42,122 nucleotides of DNA from positions 8,842 to 50,963 of the forward strand of contig JH153959.1 in assembly GCA_000226015.1 (NCBI GenBank), in the 5' to 3' direction. A model generated the notes under the pieces. That model searched no databases. It saw nothing but the letters and a program-made list of their open reading frames with translations, and was not told the origin of the DNA. The DNA is from Mnemiopsis leidyi (lineage: Eukaryota; Ctenophora; Tentaculata; Lobata; Bolinopsidae). Numbering within the stretch: the stretch's first letter is position 1; the number at the start of each line of letters is the position of its first letter. This document shows, one piece after another, positions 22,701 through 34,240 of the stretch. Made by a program: the position numbers and the translations under genes.

Positions 22701-25700
22701 GAGAGCTTGTAAGGTATCTCTCTCTTGTAAACTGTCAGTACTGAATCGTATTTTTTACTATGACTGTCGAAAAAAGGGCGGTGGTGACAGTGGCATGGCT
22801 TCAAATAAATCGAATAATGTCAGCCTCCTTGTAGCGAAAAATTTAAGTGGCGATCATTCTTGAGATTCGTTCGAGCAGATCGTATTGAAGGAAGCTGTTG
22901 AAGTGCGACGATGCATCTGCACTTCAGGGTGTAATTAACGTACAATTAGCGTACAATTAGTCAAGTTGAGTTAGCAGTAGAAGTACCGGAGATAGTTGGC
23001 TATCTTGTATCCATCAATTACTCACTGTTAACCAATGGATTGTCATCTAGCTGAGTTAAACTACCCTTCTGAGAGTAAATAATGAATTGCAGTGTAGTTT
23101 TTACTGAGTAAATGAAGGAGCGGTGCGTGTCTGCTGAACTCAGCAACAGATAGTGCAACTCCAGACTATCTGTAATTATGCGAGAATTTTTAACAGGAAA
23201 GAAGCGCGGTTTAACAGACAGCCGCCCTTAGCAAAATGAATTTATCAATTTGACACTTCAAAATTATCAGCAAAATTATTTTAGGACTAAATGTGCATTA
23301 TTCAATGTTAGGTGTTGTTGGGTCTATCATTGAACTGAGTTACTTCAGCCTAACGATTACACTGTCTGTAAATGAGTGAAAGACATGAGAACTGTTTTTA
23401 AGATTATCATTATCATTAGATTATAGTATTGATATATGATGTGATATTATGATAACTGCTACTTAAACATTATGCAACCCACAAATTAACGTTCCATCAT
23501 TTATTACTAAAGAGGGGCACCAAATTATTCAAGGACTTATCGCCAAATCCAGACTTCGCACTTAGAGGACGGTAAAAACATTATGACCCGAATATTGGCC
23601 TGCATGAATTGCAATTTGCAACGCTCTCCAGCGTGTTGTGTGTCTGACAACTGATGACATGTTACGAAATAGCCGTCAACTGATGACAGCTACAATTTCT
23701 AGGCCGCCTAGAGCCTATATTCCCAGACCTTGGTCCTGGAGACAATTTATCTTCTCCTTAGATTCTCCACCTAATTGTGTAACGGAATTTAAAATATCTT
23801 GCAGACTGCAGCAGTTAAGTTTTATCCTAGGCCATATATTAACTAATTTAGAGCATGTTCTTAGTATGTATCTACTATATCGAGCGATATTTCTGATATT
23901 CCATGACGTACTGGAGATTACTTCTTCAGGTAATGACACACGAGATCGGTCACATGTTCGGAATAAAACACTGTGTTTATCACAACTGTGCGATGAACGG
24001 CAGTAACCACCTGGCTGAAAGTGACAGGCGGGCCCCCTCTCTCTGTCCCATTTGTCTTCGTAAACTTCAGGTAAAACTAGCTTTTTTATTTGCTAGGTAC
24101 AACAGTACATTCACCATCAGCGTCACAATTCGTTAATTAATTTAATTTTGTAGATTTATTCGCTTCTTTTTGTCGCTTAATTTTGATGCAATTCATGAAA
24201 TTATTCGGTGAGCGTTTGAAGGTTTACTGACATTCACATTGTTTGTGACGCACAATGGCTTTGTAGTTTTTGCCGGGCGACATCTATCCAACAGTATAGT
24301 AAGTTCAAAGAATAAAGTATATGTACAGTAGCCAACTCTGCTTTAGTAGTGTAACCGCTATAAAAATACCCGGGTGTGCTATTATATGAGTCGTGGGTTT
24401 GCCGAAATGAACTAACCCTGAAACTCACATTCTCACTCATTTATAACGCTGATGTATTTTGTGAAGCGTGCTACTCAAATGCCATTTTTCTTTGCTATTT
24501 TCGGGAAAAAAGACTCGCGGTTCTGTTATAAAGATCACTCGTCCTTGGCAAATGGTTAAATGCGTGGTAATGTGTAAGTTTTGCAGATATACCTGTCGGT
24601 TGTAATGAAATTACTGTTCCGTTCATCTGGTTACTTGCACATGCATGTTAATATTTAGGTACATAATATTAAATCATTTGATACAAAAATAGTTGGATTA
24701 GGAATTACAGGTGCTTATTACACTTCGCCGTACAATGTTCAGTCTTTCATACTGAAAACCTGCCAATTTCTATTCATGCATTAGAAGATGGCAATGCAAC
24801 AAGCATCAATCAAGGCCAGCATGTCAAATTTGAACAATCATTGCGTATCTGCTATCTCCTACATACACAAAGTCATGTAGTCTCTGACACTGAATAGACC
24901 AGAGGTACTACATGTTGTAGGATATTATCTTTTGATACAATACATAGCAGTGCTCACTTACTAGAGTTAGCCCACACAAACAATGCCTTAATGAGTAACT
25001 AAATGAGTTGTAATTGAATAACCGAAATCGCTGTGAACTTGCTTTGCTGCGGTAAGCCGATGTATGTGTGTGAGTTAGACGCGCTGTGTAATAATTCTAG
25101 ACTCTGGTGGCATCGCTGGATACAAAATTCGATCTCTGAATTATTCACCTGCAAATTTGGAGTCTGTGGCATGTTCATCTACTGATTGAGCACAACAGAA
25201 ACTGCAACAATTCTTTCAAATCGTTTATTGAAAACAAAATGTTTGTAATATTTGTAACGCGCAATGCAAGTTTTATGAGTCAACGCAAACAGCGGGTTGT
25301 TCAGTGTAACAATTTGCCAATATTTACGAGCCGCGCACATACGGAGCTAGAACCAATGGCGTAGCTTTGACGAGATTATATCCGTCTATCGGGTAACACC
25401 TCGACAAGCGTAGCTATGTAGTAATTAGTATGCACAGTAAGAGCGGCAACTGGAATTTGAAAGCAGTCCACCTTAAACTTGCTTAGAATATTTATTTGTT
25501 CATTGATTTATTTTCATGTGATCAGGGATTCTAAAGTATCACGGAAGCCGAGGCCCATTTAAACGAGGTTTTCTTTTCAGGAAGCTCTGAAGTTTGACCT
25601 GGCAGACAGATACGGAACCCTGCTGAAGTTCTGTGAGGGTAGCTTAACCGACTCTCAGACACCACTTTCAGAGTTTGCTGAGTACGGGGAATGGCTTAAG

Positions 25701-25763
25701 AAAGCGGTCAGTTTTCTAGAAAGTAAGCAATATAAAACTCAAGTCGGCAGAAGACCGAGATGA
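19707..25763 (+). CDS. AMZ2: Archaemetzincin zinc metalloprotease (AMZ2-like)
   Basis: Eight exons: 19707-19799, 19950-20072, 20349-20489, 20660-20774, 21586-21666, 22568-22713, 23930-24070, 25581-25763 (stop TGA). All are GT-AG and phase-consistent, 341 codons (340 residues; human AMZ2 has 360). The signature is HEIGHMFGIKHC (H237, E238, H241, third ligand H247), then CAM with the Met-turn M255, and CPIC (C272, C275), the extra Cys set specific to archaemetzincins. Conserved upstream blocks include DWIVNHQ, DLYPKESWNFVFG and GVGVFSFARY. The family are Zn-dependent aminopeptidase-like enzymes with poorly known substrates. The start is the first ATG after the acceptor CCCCTAG; a 5'UTR exon upstream is likely. 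It could be AMZ1-like, but the short C-terminus favours AMZ2. The C-terminal exon has a decayed duplicate at about 29300-29426. Confidence 0.92.
21681..21794. repeat. 57-bp tandem duplication just inside archaemetzincin intron 5
   Basis: 21681-21737 and 21738-21794 are identical 57-bp units (GATCTACTAACGTATCATCT ... TTTAAAACAGCC), starting 14 bp after the exon-5 donor. Perfect identity implies a recent duplication or an assembly artefact. Each unit contains TACTAAC, the perfect branch-point consensus, and TTTAAAACAG. Confidence 0.85.
22714..23929. other. Archaemetzincin intron 6
   Basis: No gene or recognisable repeat seen. Short ORFs on both strands here lack similarity and cross the splice acceptor of exon 7. 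Confidence 0.5.
24071..25580. other. Archaemetzincin intron 7
   Basis: Noncoding except for one 41-bp family A element at 25367-25407. No other repeat stands out. Confidence 0.5.
25367..25407 (-). mobile_element. Family A miniature element, 41-bp minimal copy
   Basis: TTGACGAGATTATATCCGTC joined almost directly to the other end (CGGGTAACACCTCGACAA), so the whole element is two termini. Flanked by a perfect 8-bp duplication GCGTAGCT at 25359-25366 and 25408-25415. The best evidence for the family's boundaries and target-site size. Confidence 0.88.
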
Positions 25764-26314
25764 CAACGATCAAATGGACTTATCTAAAATTTTCGAGACA
25801 ACATATGAGGATCACTGTGACTGATAAGAAATGAGCAGGACATTGTGACCGATATGAAGATAAACAATGAATTTTAACATGTTTAGTAGATAGTAAGAAC
25901 TTCTTTGTTCTTATCATAGATAAACCATTTTTTTACTTTTCCGGATAAAATCTATTTTTCGTTGAAGGTTAAACCACTATTTCTGATAATTTTCTACAAA
26001 TAATGAAAAATGATCGTTTTAAAACGACTGTTATTAAACACTTTCGGTTTTAAACATTTACTAAATTAAGGAGCTGATTTTCGACTGCACCAAAGAGCAG
26101 AAAAGATAAATACAAAAATTAACAAATAAATTTTCTAAGGGTCTGGTTATGAGTAATGACTAATGAGTATCAAGTATATCACGTTACTGATACACATTAA
26201 GCAATTAGTATTGTCAATATAAAATTTAATGCTTACAAACCCCAACCTTATAAGCACAAGTATAATGTACGTTAAAAATAACGTAACCTTCAAACACGTT
26301 GTGGGGCGTTCAGT
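25764..26314 (+). other. Archaemetzincin 3'UTR and duplicated segment, copy 1
   Basis: After the stop, AAATAAATTTTCT near 26124 supplies a possible AATAAA. Bases about 25975-26260 (TTTCTGATAATTTTCTACAA, AAAGAGCAGAAAAGAT, GGGTCTGGTTATG, CAAACCCCAACC) are paralogous to about 29535-29890. Confidence 0.55.
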
Positions 26315-26330
26315 TTTTACGCCTTTAATT

Positions 26331-27062
26331 GTTCTTGTATCTACAATCACTGTATCTACAAACCTTGTATCTAAAATCCTTGTATCTACAATCCTTGTAT
26401 CTACAATCCTTGTATCTACAATCCTTGTATCTAAAATCCTTGTATCTACAATCATTGTATTTACAATCCTTGTATCTAAAATCCTTGTATCTCTACAATC
26501 ATTGTATCTACAATTCTTGTATCTACAATCCTTGTATCTACAATCCTTGTATCTACAATCCTTGTATCTACAATCCTCGTATTTACAATCCTTGTAACAA
26601 TTATTGTATCTACAATCCTTGTATCTACAATCTTTGTATCTACAATGATTGTATTTACAATCCTTGTATCTACAATCCTTGTATCTACAATAATTGTATC
26701 TACAATCATTGTATCTACAATAATTGTATCTACAATCNNNNNNNNNNNNNNNNNNNNNNNNNNNNNNNNNNNNNNNNNNNNNNNNNNNNNNNNNNNNNNN
26801 NNNNNNNNNNNTAATCCTTGTATCTACAATCCTTGTATCTACAATCATTGTATCTACAATCCTTGTATCTACAATCATTGTATCTACAATCCTTGTATTT
26901 ACAATCCTTGTATCTACAATCATTGTATCTACAATCCTTGTATCTACAATCCTTGTATCTACAATCCTTGTATTTACAATCCTTGTATCTAAAATCCTTG
27001 TATCTACAATAATTGTATCTTAATCCTTGTGTCTACAGATAAAATCCTTGTACATATCAACA
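26331..27062. repeat. 15-bp minisatellite (TTGTATCTACAATCC)n with assembly gap
   Basis: Tandem array of a 15-bp unit. The arms TTGTA-TC-TACAA are nearly invariant and form an inverted repeat; the 3-bp spacer varies (TCC, TCA, TAA, TTC, TGA, TCT). Bases 26738-26811 are N, a gap inside the array, so true length is unknown. Because 15 is a multiple of 3 and no phase contains a stop, long ORFs appear on both strands (CIYNP, LYLQS, LVSTI repeats); these are not genes. Confidence 0.93.
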
Positions 27063-28982
27063 ATCCTGTTACAGATTGATTGATCTAGCTAGACTCAAGT
27101 ATGATTGTCCTTTAACATTCATGTTTCGGATCAGTTGCCGATCGTCTAAAAAGAAAATGCTAAATCAGGGCGAGCAATGATTCACACAAAAATATTTCGT
27201 GAATATCTATAAAAACTACCAGTTACCACCTCGAATATTACCACTTAAAAATTAATATTTGGCGTTTACTTGGGTAATTTTTACCGGACCCTTCCTGTTT
27301 TTTTTCTAGTACTGCAGAGACTCTTTGACTGTTAGCAACAGATCCCCATCATTTCAACCTCAATCCCAGTTTCCAGTTGACCAGTTCACTCGGCCGAGTC
27401 AACATTAAAATATTGCAATCCTCTGACGTTGGAAATGGACGGGGTTCGAACCTTGTATCCAATGCATACTAAAGAAAAGCCGTACCATTTCTAACTGAGA
27501 ACACGCTGATGCACCGTCTATAACATCGTTCGGACTTCCCTGAAATTAGCCTCCAAAATCATTCACCCCAGTTAGTTGAGAACACTGAGGTTTGAAACGG
27601 AAATCCTACCTTATATACCGAAACCATTTTTGTGTAATGTTACAAAGTACGAGACATGTTATAGCCATAGCAGGTAAAATAAACGGCGATAGGTGTCAAG
27701 GATGCTAGCATACAGGGACTAAATTGGCACTCACTTTCCATCTAATGTAGAAGTGCAGCATGTAGTATGTACCGAGATCAAAGATATTGACATAGCATAT
27801 ATACAATAGCATCCTAGCCGATGGAAACCAGACAACAGTGCCCCTGGCTATGACCCCAAAGGGCCAAGTGTCAAGTTGGTGATCAAGATCGACAGAATCG
27901 ATAGAATGACCATTAAGCGCGCACGTATGTTCCTGCTTACAAAACGCACTGAAAATTAGTGGAATGAATCTACTTTTTACACAAATGACGCTTAGCCAGC
28001 ATCGCTGAATAACTAATTGGATTGTAACCAGCGTGTCCCATGCGAGAAGTAGTCCCAAGCATCCTTGATGAATAGTGTAACTTAGGACTGATGTAGTGCA
28101 ATAAGTAATAACATACGATATTACAATGAGAATCGATTTGTAGCGGTCATAGCATAAAGAAATAATTTTATCACCACGGTTGCAATAATAAACTCATTTT
28201 AAATAGTTAACTCATTTTAAATAGTTAACTCATTTTAAATAGTTAACTAATAGCTCATTTCAAACGAAGACATAATTAAAGATTATATCAAGAATTTTTC
28301 TTGTATAGAAAAAGAAATGGGTTTCCCGGCATATTGATTGCTGACTGTACCGCCACAGCCCACAGGAAGAGGGGATATGTGCGTGTAGTCTGTAGATATA
28401 AGATCACGAATTGTCAAGTTTGTACACCCTCACACGGAATATTGGACATATGTGAGGTATAAGAAACGTAAAATATTTATGACAAATGAAGGGTCACGCA
28501 CGGCTAGGTTAAGAGTAACTTAGGATGCCATCAACTATTTTAACGTAAGCAGTAGATGAGCCCCGTCATACTTCATACCATCATGCTTTTACCTTGCAAT
28601 TAATCAGAGAACAGTGATCCAGTAAAATAACCAGTAACACTACTACTTATTATCTGATAGTTTTAGGTCCTACCTGAAGTTTTAAACTAGATAATTGTAC
28701 TTCAATGTAAGGACATCTATTCTGAATGATTATAACGTACATAGAAATCTGATTTATCGATTAAAAAAATAGACATGTTGTACAGCAAATTTCTAAAAGA
28801 AGACTCAATTATACCTCACATCTTTACCACCATCATCTAAATACACACGTCTCTCGAGTACCACAGTGATTGCAATATCATCCTGAGAATGCACGTGCAC
28901 ATATCTACATGAACAATGAACTTGAGGGTGTATGCATCACATGAGAAAGTTCATGCTACAATGTACATAAAATTTGCTATAC
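27063..28982. other. Intergenic, unassigned
   Basis: No supported gene. It should contain the first-copy remains of the duplicated segment, but PITP exons 6-8 could not be recognised here. A - strand ORF at 28058-27705 (117 codons) has no similarity I recognise. An 18-bp unit (AACTCATTTTAAATAGTT) is repeated three times at 28191-28244. Confidence 0.45.
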
Positions 28983-29053
28983 CTTCCAGTTTGGGTCTGT
29001 AAAGAAGAATTTGGGGTGGTGGCATTTTTTGAGTCGTACTCTTTTTTGTAATC
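28983..29053 (-). pseudogene. Decayed duplicate of PITP exon 5
   Basis: 71 nt on the - strand, flanked by CAG (29056-29054) and GT (28982-28981), matching the real 72-nt exon 31250-31179. It starts DYKKEYDSK (real: DYKEEYDPK), loses one base, then continues in the next frame as CHHPKFFFTDPNWK (real: [14 protein letters not shown]). Flanking intron sequence such as TCACATGAG is also shared. It lies 3' of the PITP stop exon, so it cannot serve PITP. Confidence 0.85.
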
Positions 29054-29299
29054 CTGAAATTGTATGGTATAGTATACCTGATCTTGTACGGCGCGGTATA
29101 TCTGATCCTGTGTCCCTCAGATATTTAACAAATATTCAAATAAACTGCGGTAAATTGTATACAGAAACCACGCCTCGATTAAATGTGCATTTTCCAACCC
29201 CTTGCACAATCAAATGTCAACTTACATAACCACATATAATGAGCGAAAAATACATTACACAAGTGTGTATAATTGGTACACGTACATTGTACACGGAGC

Positions 29300-29426
29300 C
29301 ACTCCAGCTCCGTCGCACTGGTTATTGTGTAGTAGTTTGCGTATCACTCAACAGCTTTGTGGACTCCCAGACTCCTTTTACAGAGTTTGCAGACTAAGGA
29401 ATATGGCTCAAAAGCTGTAACTTTTC
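29300..29426 (+). pseudogene. Decayed duplicate of archaemetzincin exon 8
   Basis: GACTCCCAGACTCC, CAGAGTTTGCAGACTAAG and GAATATGGCTCAAAAGCTG line up with GACTCTCAGACACC, CAGAGTTTGCTGAGTACG and GAATGGCTTAAGAAAGC in 25581-25763. Indels and an in-frame TAA destroy the frame. Downstream sequence to about 29890 also matches the 3' flank of the real exon. Confidence 0.8.
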
Positions 29427-30014
29427 GAAAAGTCTACGATACTAAGCTCGTGTTGAACGGCAATCAATATTTCTTCTCACCTTTATTTGATTAGAATAAG
29501 TTACTTTTTCGAAGCTTGTTCAAGTGAAACTAACAATTTCTGATAATTTACTACAAAAGGATCGTTTTGAAACGACGGTTGTTAAACACTTCCACTTTTT
29601 AACATTAATTAATCAAACAAGCTACACTGTCGCTGCGTAGAAGAGCAGAAAAGATTAATATAAATAACACGACCTGTTCACATGACAGCGGATTTAACAT
29701 TATAATTCAAGGGTCTGGTATGCAATCATAACACCTTTGGTAATTATCGTAGGCTGACATATGGTATGTTTGGTGACATTGCCCCGGATACGCATCGTGC
29801 AAATCTGATTGTCATAAAAGCGCTAAAGAATTAACTTAAATGTTAACAAACCCCAATCATCTAAATACAATTTATTATTGTACAAATACATGTGCTATCA
29901 TAAACTTTACGCAAATATGTAAGATAATCTCAACAAAAGAGGTAAAAAGAGACTAACAACAAATAATTATAATGTATGCATCAAATTTCGACTCAATTAG
30001 ATTTGTCAAATTGA

Positions 30015-32909
30015 TTACATCTCGGCAGTTCCCTTTAGCCCTTCTTTCTGTCGTTGCTGAAAAGTTTACAGATTTGAAAAACAGTAAACATATACACATA
30101 ACTTGAGTCTCGATTGCTTCCGTGTGTTGCTCAGTTATCAATTTTATTTCCGAAAATGAGTTACATTATTAATGAACTAGCAAACAACAAGGCACTATAA
30201 AAGTTCCTGACTCAATAAAAAACTTACTCTATCAAGCTCAGCTTTAGTCTCTTCCTCGAGAGCTCTGATGTCATTCATGTTCATTTCTCCCCATTTATAA
30301 TGCGTGCAAAATAATTGCCGATGAAAGTTCGTGAAGAGGCGTTTCTCCACCTTAAAACGATATAATAAATTATTGAGCCTCTGTCGCAAAATCAAGATTC
30401 AAGAACAATACCTTTAAATGCACGAGCACGACATACAAGAATTAAAATTTCCTGAGCATGGTTGTACTTACATCGCCGATAAATCGTTCCACCTTCCCTT
30501 GAATAAGCCTCCAAATAAATTCTATCTCCACCAGTTTGTAGCAGGTCATGACAGGTTCCACTGTTTGCTGGAAGCAATTTATATTTAACTATCATCAAAC
30601 ATTAGTCAAAAAGCGTGTGACATTTTTAAATAGGTAGGGGACATTTTGAGGTTTCTAACTTGGGATTTTCAGGTATGGTAACTGAATATCAGGACATATT
30701 TGGCAATTGTTAAAGTCGGTGATCAAATTGATGTGTCCGAACTCCGAAGGTATGAGGATTTAATGTGTTGAATTTTTCTTCGTAAACACCGCACTTGTTG
30801 TTGACATATTTGCACCATCGAGATACGGATAAGGATTTAGTTCAAGGATGGAGCTCTGATTAATTGATCTGCTGTTTGCATTGTGTCGCCTTATTGAATT
30901 AGGACTTTAACTTCTAAATTCTAAATTCATAAAGCTGAGTTCTATTTTAGTTAAACAGATGATCTTCACAAAATATGTAGACGTATCAACTTAGTTCTTC
31001 TAGATAAGCATACAGGATACACCTTATGATCGAGAACTGACACAAGACCACCACCAGCATTTCAATATAATTTAGACAATGTACGAGCATATACGCTATA
31101 TATATATCTGCAAGAACACAGAGCGATATAAAAATCACATGAGGACATTCACGCTATGATACAGTACATAGATCTTACCTTCCAGTTTGGGTCAGTCAGA
31201 GGACCTCGAGGGTGGTTGTACTTTTTAGGGTCGTATTCCTCTTTGTAATCCTGAAATTATTTTGCAAATACAATTTTGAAAATAAACACAAAAATCTGCT
31301 TTTAATGATTGCCCAACAAAACATAAAACATTCAACGCTAATTTTTTTTATGAAACTAAAAAATTTAAATTCTAGAAAAATAAATCAAATAGAGCAGCGC
31401 CACTGAAATTGTTTTGGTCACTTAATCATAATTATTGATCAATGAGTTTTTAAATAGTTTTAAACGATATCAACTCTACAAACTAAATACAGTTATTAAG
31501 TGACAGGAATGATTACTGAAGGGCGCTGTGTTTAAGTGATTTAAGTGGGTCCCAATCCCCACCGACCATTCATGTTCCTGGATACACCTTAACAGTAATT
31601 TAAAAATGGGATAAATAAAAAATAGTAAAACCAAAATAGAAGTGTCAGTACTTACTAACTTAAAATTACAAACCGCAGGCTTGATTGAGTCGTTAGCTAT
31701 GTCAATAGGAATGACTTCTCTTAGAGCAAGTTTTGAGGAGTCTAAGTTATGTACGTTATCTAACTCTCCTCTTCCAGGCTTATGCCACGTCGTTATAGAC
31801 AATGTGAATCCTTTCTGACAGAAAATGGGGGGTAAATCGTTGGTGAAATGTCCTCAAATATTATGGGAACGGACGTAAGTAAATTGGGGATATTGTGTAT
31901 CAGAGATAACTTACGCTGGACTAAGAATCAGCATTCAGCTAGATACTAAACGTCGGAACGTCAGATTCTCACTTGTTATAACAACAAAATGATGACCACT
32001 AAGAATCAGCAAGATACTAAAACAAACTTTCTTCATAGCTAACTTACCTTCATGTAGTCCGGATTAGTGAGGACAGTTTTACAATAAGGATACGCGTTCC
32101 AGGCTTTCTCTTCCAGCCTCAGTGCTCCCTCGGGTGCTATTGCTTTTATCCAGCCAGGTACTTTACTGAGGTATAATATCTTTATAACACTTGAGTATTT
32201 GAGGCAGTAGATCAGCTCATTCTGTGGAAACAAAATTTATATAATATTTAGTATGTTATGGATAACGACTGAACAAAATGAAAATATTTCGACAATTCGA
32301 TTGGCTGGACCTTCTCAGTCTTTAAACACACCTTTGCAAGTGGTAAATCTTGTGAGTGTATTGTCCGCTGCCATACTCAGGATGATCAGTGAAGGGCTCG
32401 TTGACGAGCACCTCAACGCCGTCTCCGCCACCAGTTTCGGCTTTGCTGGCTTCCACGACGGCGTACAACTGACCAACTTGGTATTCCTCAACAGTGAGGG
32501 GCATAACAACGCGGCTGCGGAAAGTTTTAAGTTTAGATTAGCTTAGAATTAAACTATTTCAAGTATACGAGTACAGTGAAACATCTGGCGGGAGATTCGC
32601 AGGAAACCAAGTTGATGGTGGGGTTAGTAAGGATGAGTTTCGTGGAAGACTAGTAGGTATGAAAATATTTAAACTTATCGAATCTAGTGATTCAAAATCC
32701 TAACACTTGGTGAAATGAGACGAGTGTTGGGTTTTACTGTACTTTATAACATAGTCACAGTTATCCCAACAATAGGAACAGTTCAGTAATTATTTAGCGT
32801 GGGATATCAATAATCAATTAAGAATAAAGCATGCTATAATTGCATATAAAATTACAAATATATATGCGAAAGTAATGAACATTTTTACTTACAACTCTTT
32901 TATGATCAT
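30015..32909 (-). CDS. PITPNA: Class I phosphatidylinositol transfer protein (PITPNA/PITPNB type)
   Basis: Eight exons on the - strand: 32909-32893, 32514-32332, 32165-32048, 31814-31674, 31250-31179, 30567-30472, 30350-30228, 30056-30015 (stop TAA). All are GT-AG and in phase, 264 codons (263 residues; human PITPNA has 271 with the same layout). Class I PITPs move phosphatidylinositol and phosphatidylcholine between membranes. Residues fall at the human numbers: T59 and K61 in YTHKIYHLQ (inositol head-group contacts), N90 and C95 in [12 protein letters not shown]. Later blocks are [30 protein letters not shown] and EEETKAELD. The N-terminus MIIKEFRVVMP needs the 17-nt first coding exon. The usual Trp-Trp of the membrane-binding loop reads Trp-Arg (196-197). 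Exon 4's donor (GCG|GTTTGT) was chosen to give PA|DYK. Whether it is alpha or beta cannot be decided. A TTTATT at 29871-29876 gives a - strand AATAAA 140 bp past the stop. Confidence 0.93.
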
Positions 32910-34240
32910 ACTTTATCTCATACCAGACCCTATTTGAAAGGAATGTGAGTAGGAATGTATGAAAAATAAATAACATCATTTTGACTTGCCATGCTGCTGA
33001 AAATTCGCTGTCGGAAAAAAGTAGAACAGTCCGAAAAGAGGGCAAGTGAGAAATTTATTTTATCAAAGTAGTTTATTTTCACACGATCTGCGTACATTAT
33101 AGCTCACATCTTACAAGACAATGCAAGTATAATGTATGTTTTGCAAACAACACAACTAGTATACATAGTATGTTGAGACATGTACATGTCTACCTAGCAT
33201 CACGATACGCACTGAGGAATGTACAAGCCTAGCCGTATATATGGCTTTATAGATAAAGGAATGCTCCAATCTGTGGGAGGAAAATGATCAAAGCAAAGTA
33301 CCATTCATATACATAACACAAACAGCCATTAATTAAATGAATCGTTCGCACCTTACTTTCCCAAGCAACTAAATTGACTAGAGGAGGCAGCTGCAGGTGC
33401 AGAGAGATGCACAAAACACGTATGTACAAACGACAAATTGGATTATCGGCTTACATAGCGGGCAGATGGCCAAAGAGGGGTTATTTCATGGACCGTTGTA
33501 CAATAAATACAATACACAATGTACAGTTAAATTATACACTGTACTAGGACATGTACGTTCACTGCACAGATGTGTGAGTCAATAAAGTGGACCAAACAAG
33601 TGCAAATAGCGAAAGCTATGGCCAAACTTAAAGTAATTATTAAGCGACACCTAGTACAGATTATAAATATTTAAATCTAAGTGTTTGGTTGAAACATTAC
33701 ACTAATATCTTAGGTATCAAACTGAAAGCACAATAAAAGTCCTGAATCAGAGTGCAAATTATGAATTTGTACGAAATATACATAACTATGATATAACAAA
33801 AAGGAAGCTAATAGGTGCACTTCAGCACGACTAACCACGTAAGAGCTTGAAACACAGGCCAAGACGGTCATCATGAAATAGAAGCTGGCAATTCATGCGT
33901 GTGTTCTGGGGATGGTGTCATCTTACCAGATAAGTTGTGATAACATGAGGGCGCTGACACAGCATCACTAATACTACCATTTCAACCTTACCCTCAGCGG
34001 TGATATGTCTTCGTAGAAACTTCAACATTACTCAGGAAATAATTTAGCATCTTTGATGGAACAACCAGTTCACATAAAAGTATTACACTCTGATATTTTC
34101 ATGGCTTAGCTATATAAACTTTGTATAATTATAGCAACCAGTGCCATCAATTCCTTCACCTCAAATTTGAGGTAGGTAGGGCCATATATATAAACTAACA
34201 ACAAAACTCTCAAATAAAAATTGGTATCATGTTGTAGAAA
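32910..34240. other. Intergenic between PITP and PSMA3
   Basis: Holds the PITP promoter/5' leader (right of 32909) and the PSMA3 3'UTR (left of 34241), both on the - strand. TTTATT at 33055-33060 and near 33072 read as AATAAA on the - strand and may end PSMA3 transcripts. Short ORFs here have no support. Confidence 0.45.

Noticed and set aside
26147-27023. Long overlapping ORFs with CIYNP, LYLQS and DTRIV pentapeptide repeats on both strands
   Set aside because: They are the 15-bp minisatellite read in every frame; the unit is a multiple of 3 and lacks stops. They also run through N bases.
26331-27062. CRISPR array
   Set aside because: The units are contiguous 15-mers with 3-bp variable parts, not repeats with unique spacers, in a eukaryotic genome.
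27380-27460. Isolated pol III B-box-like GGTTCGAACC near 27435
   Set aside because: No A-box at the right distance and no cloverleaf could be drawn.
27705-28058. 117-codon - strand ORF in the duplicated interval
   Set aside because: Checked for PITP exons 6-8 or any known domain; none found, and no splice context.
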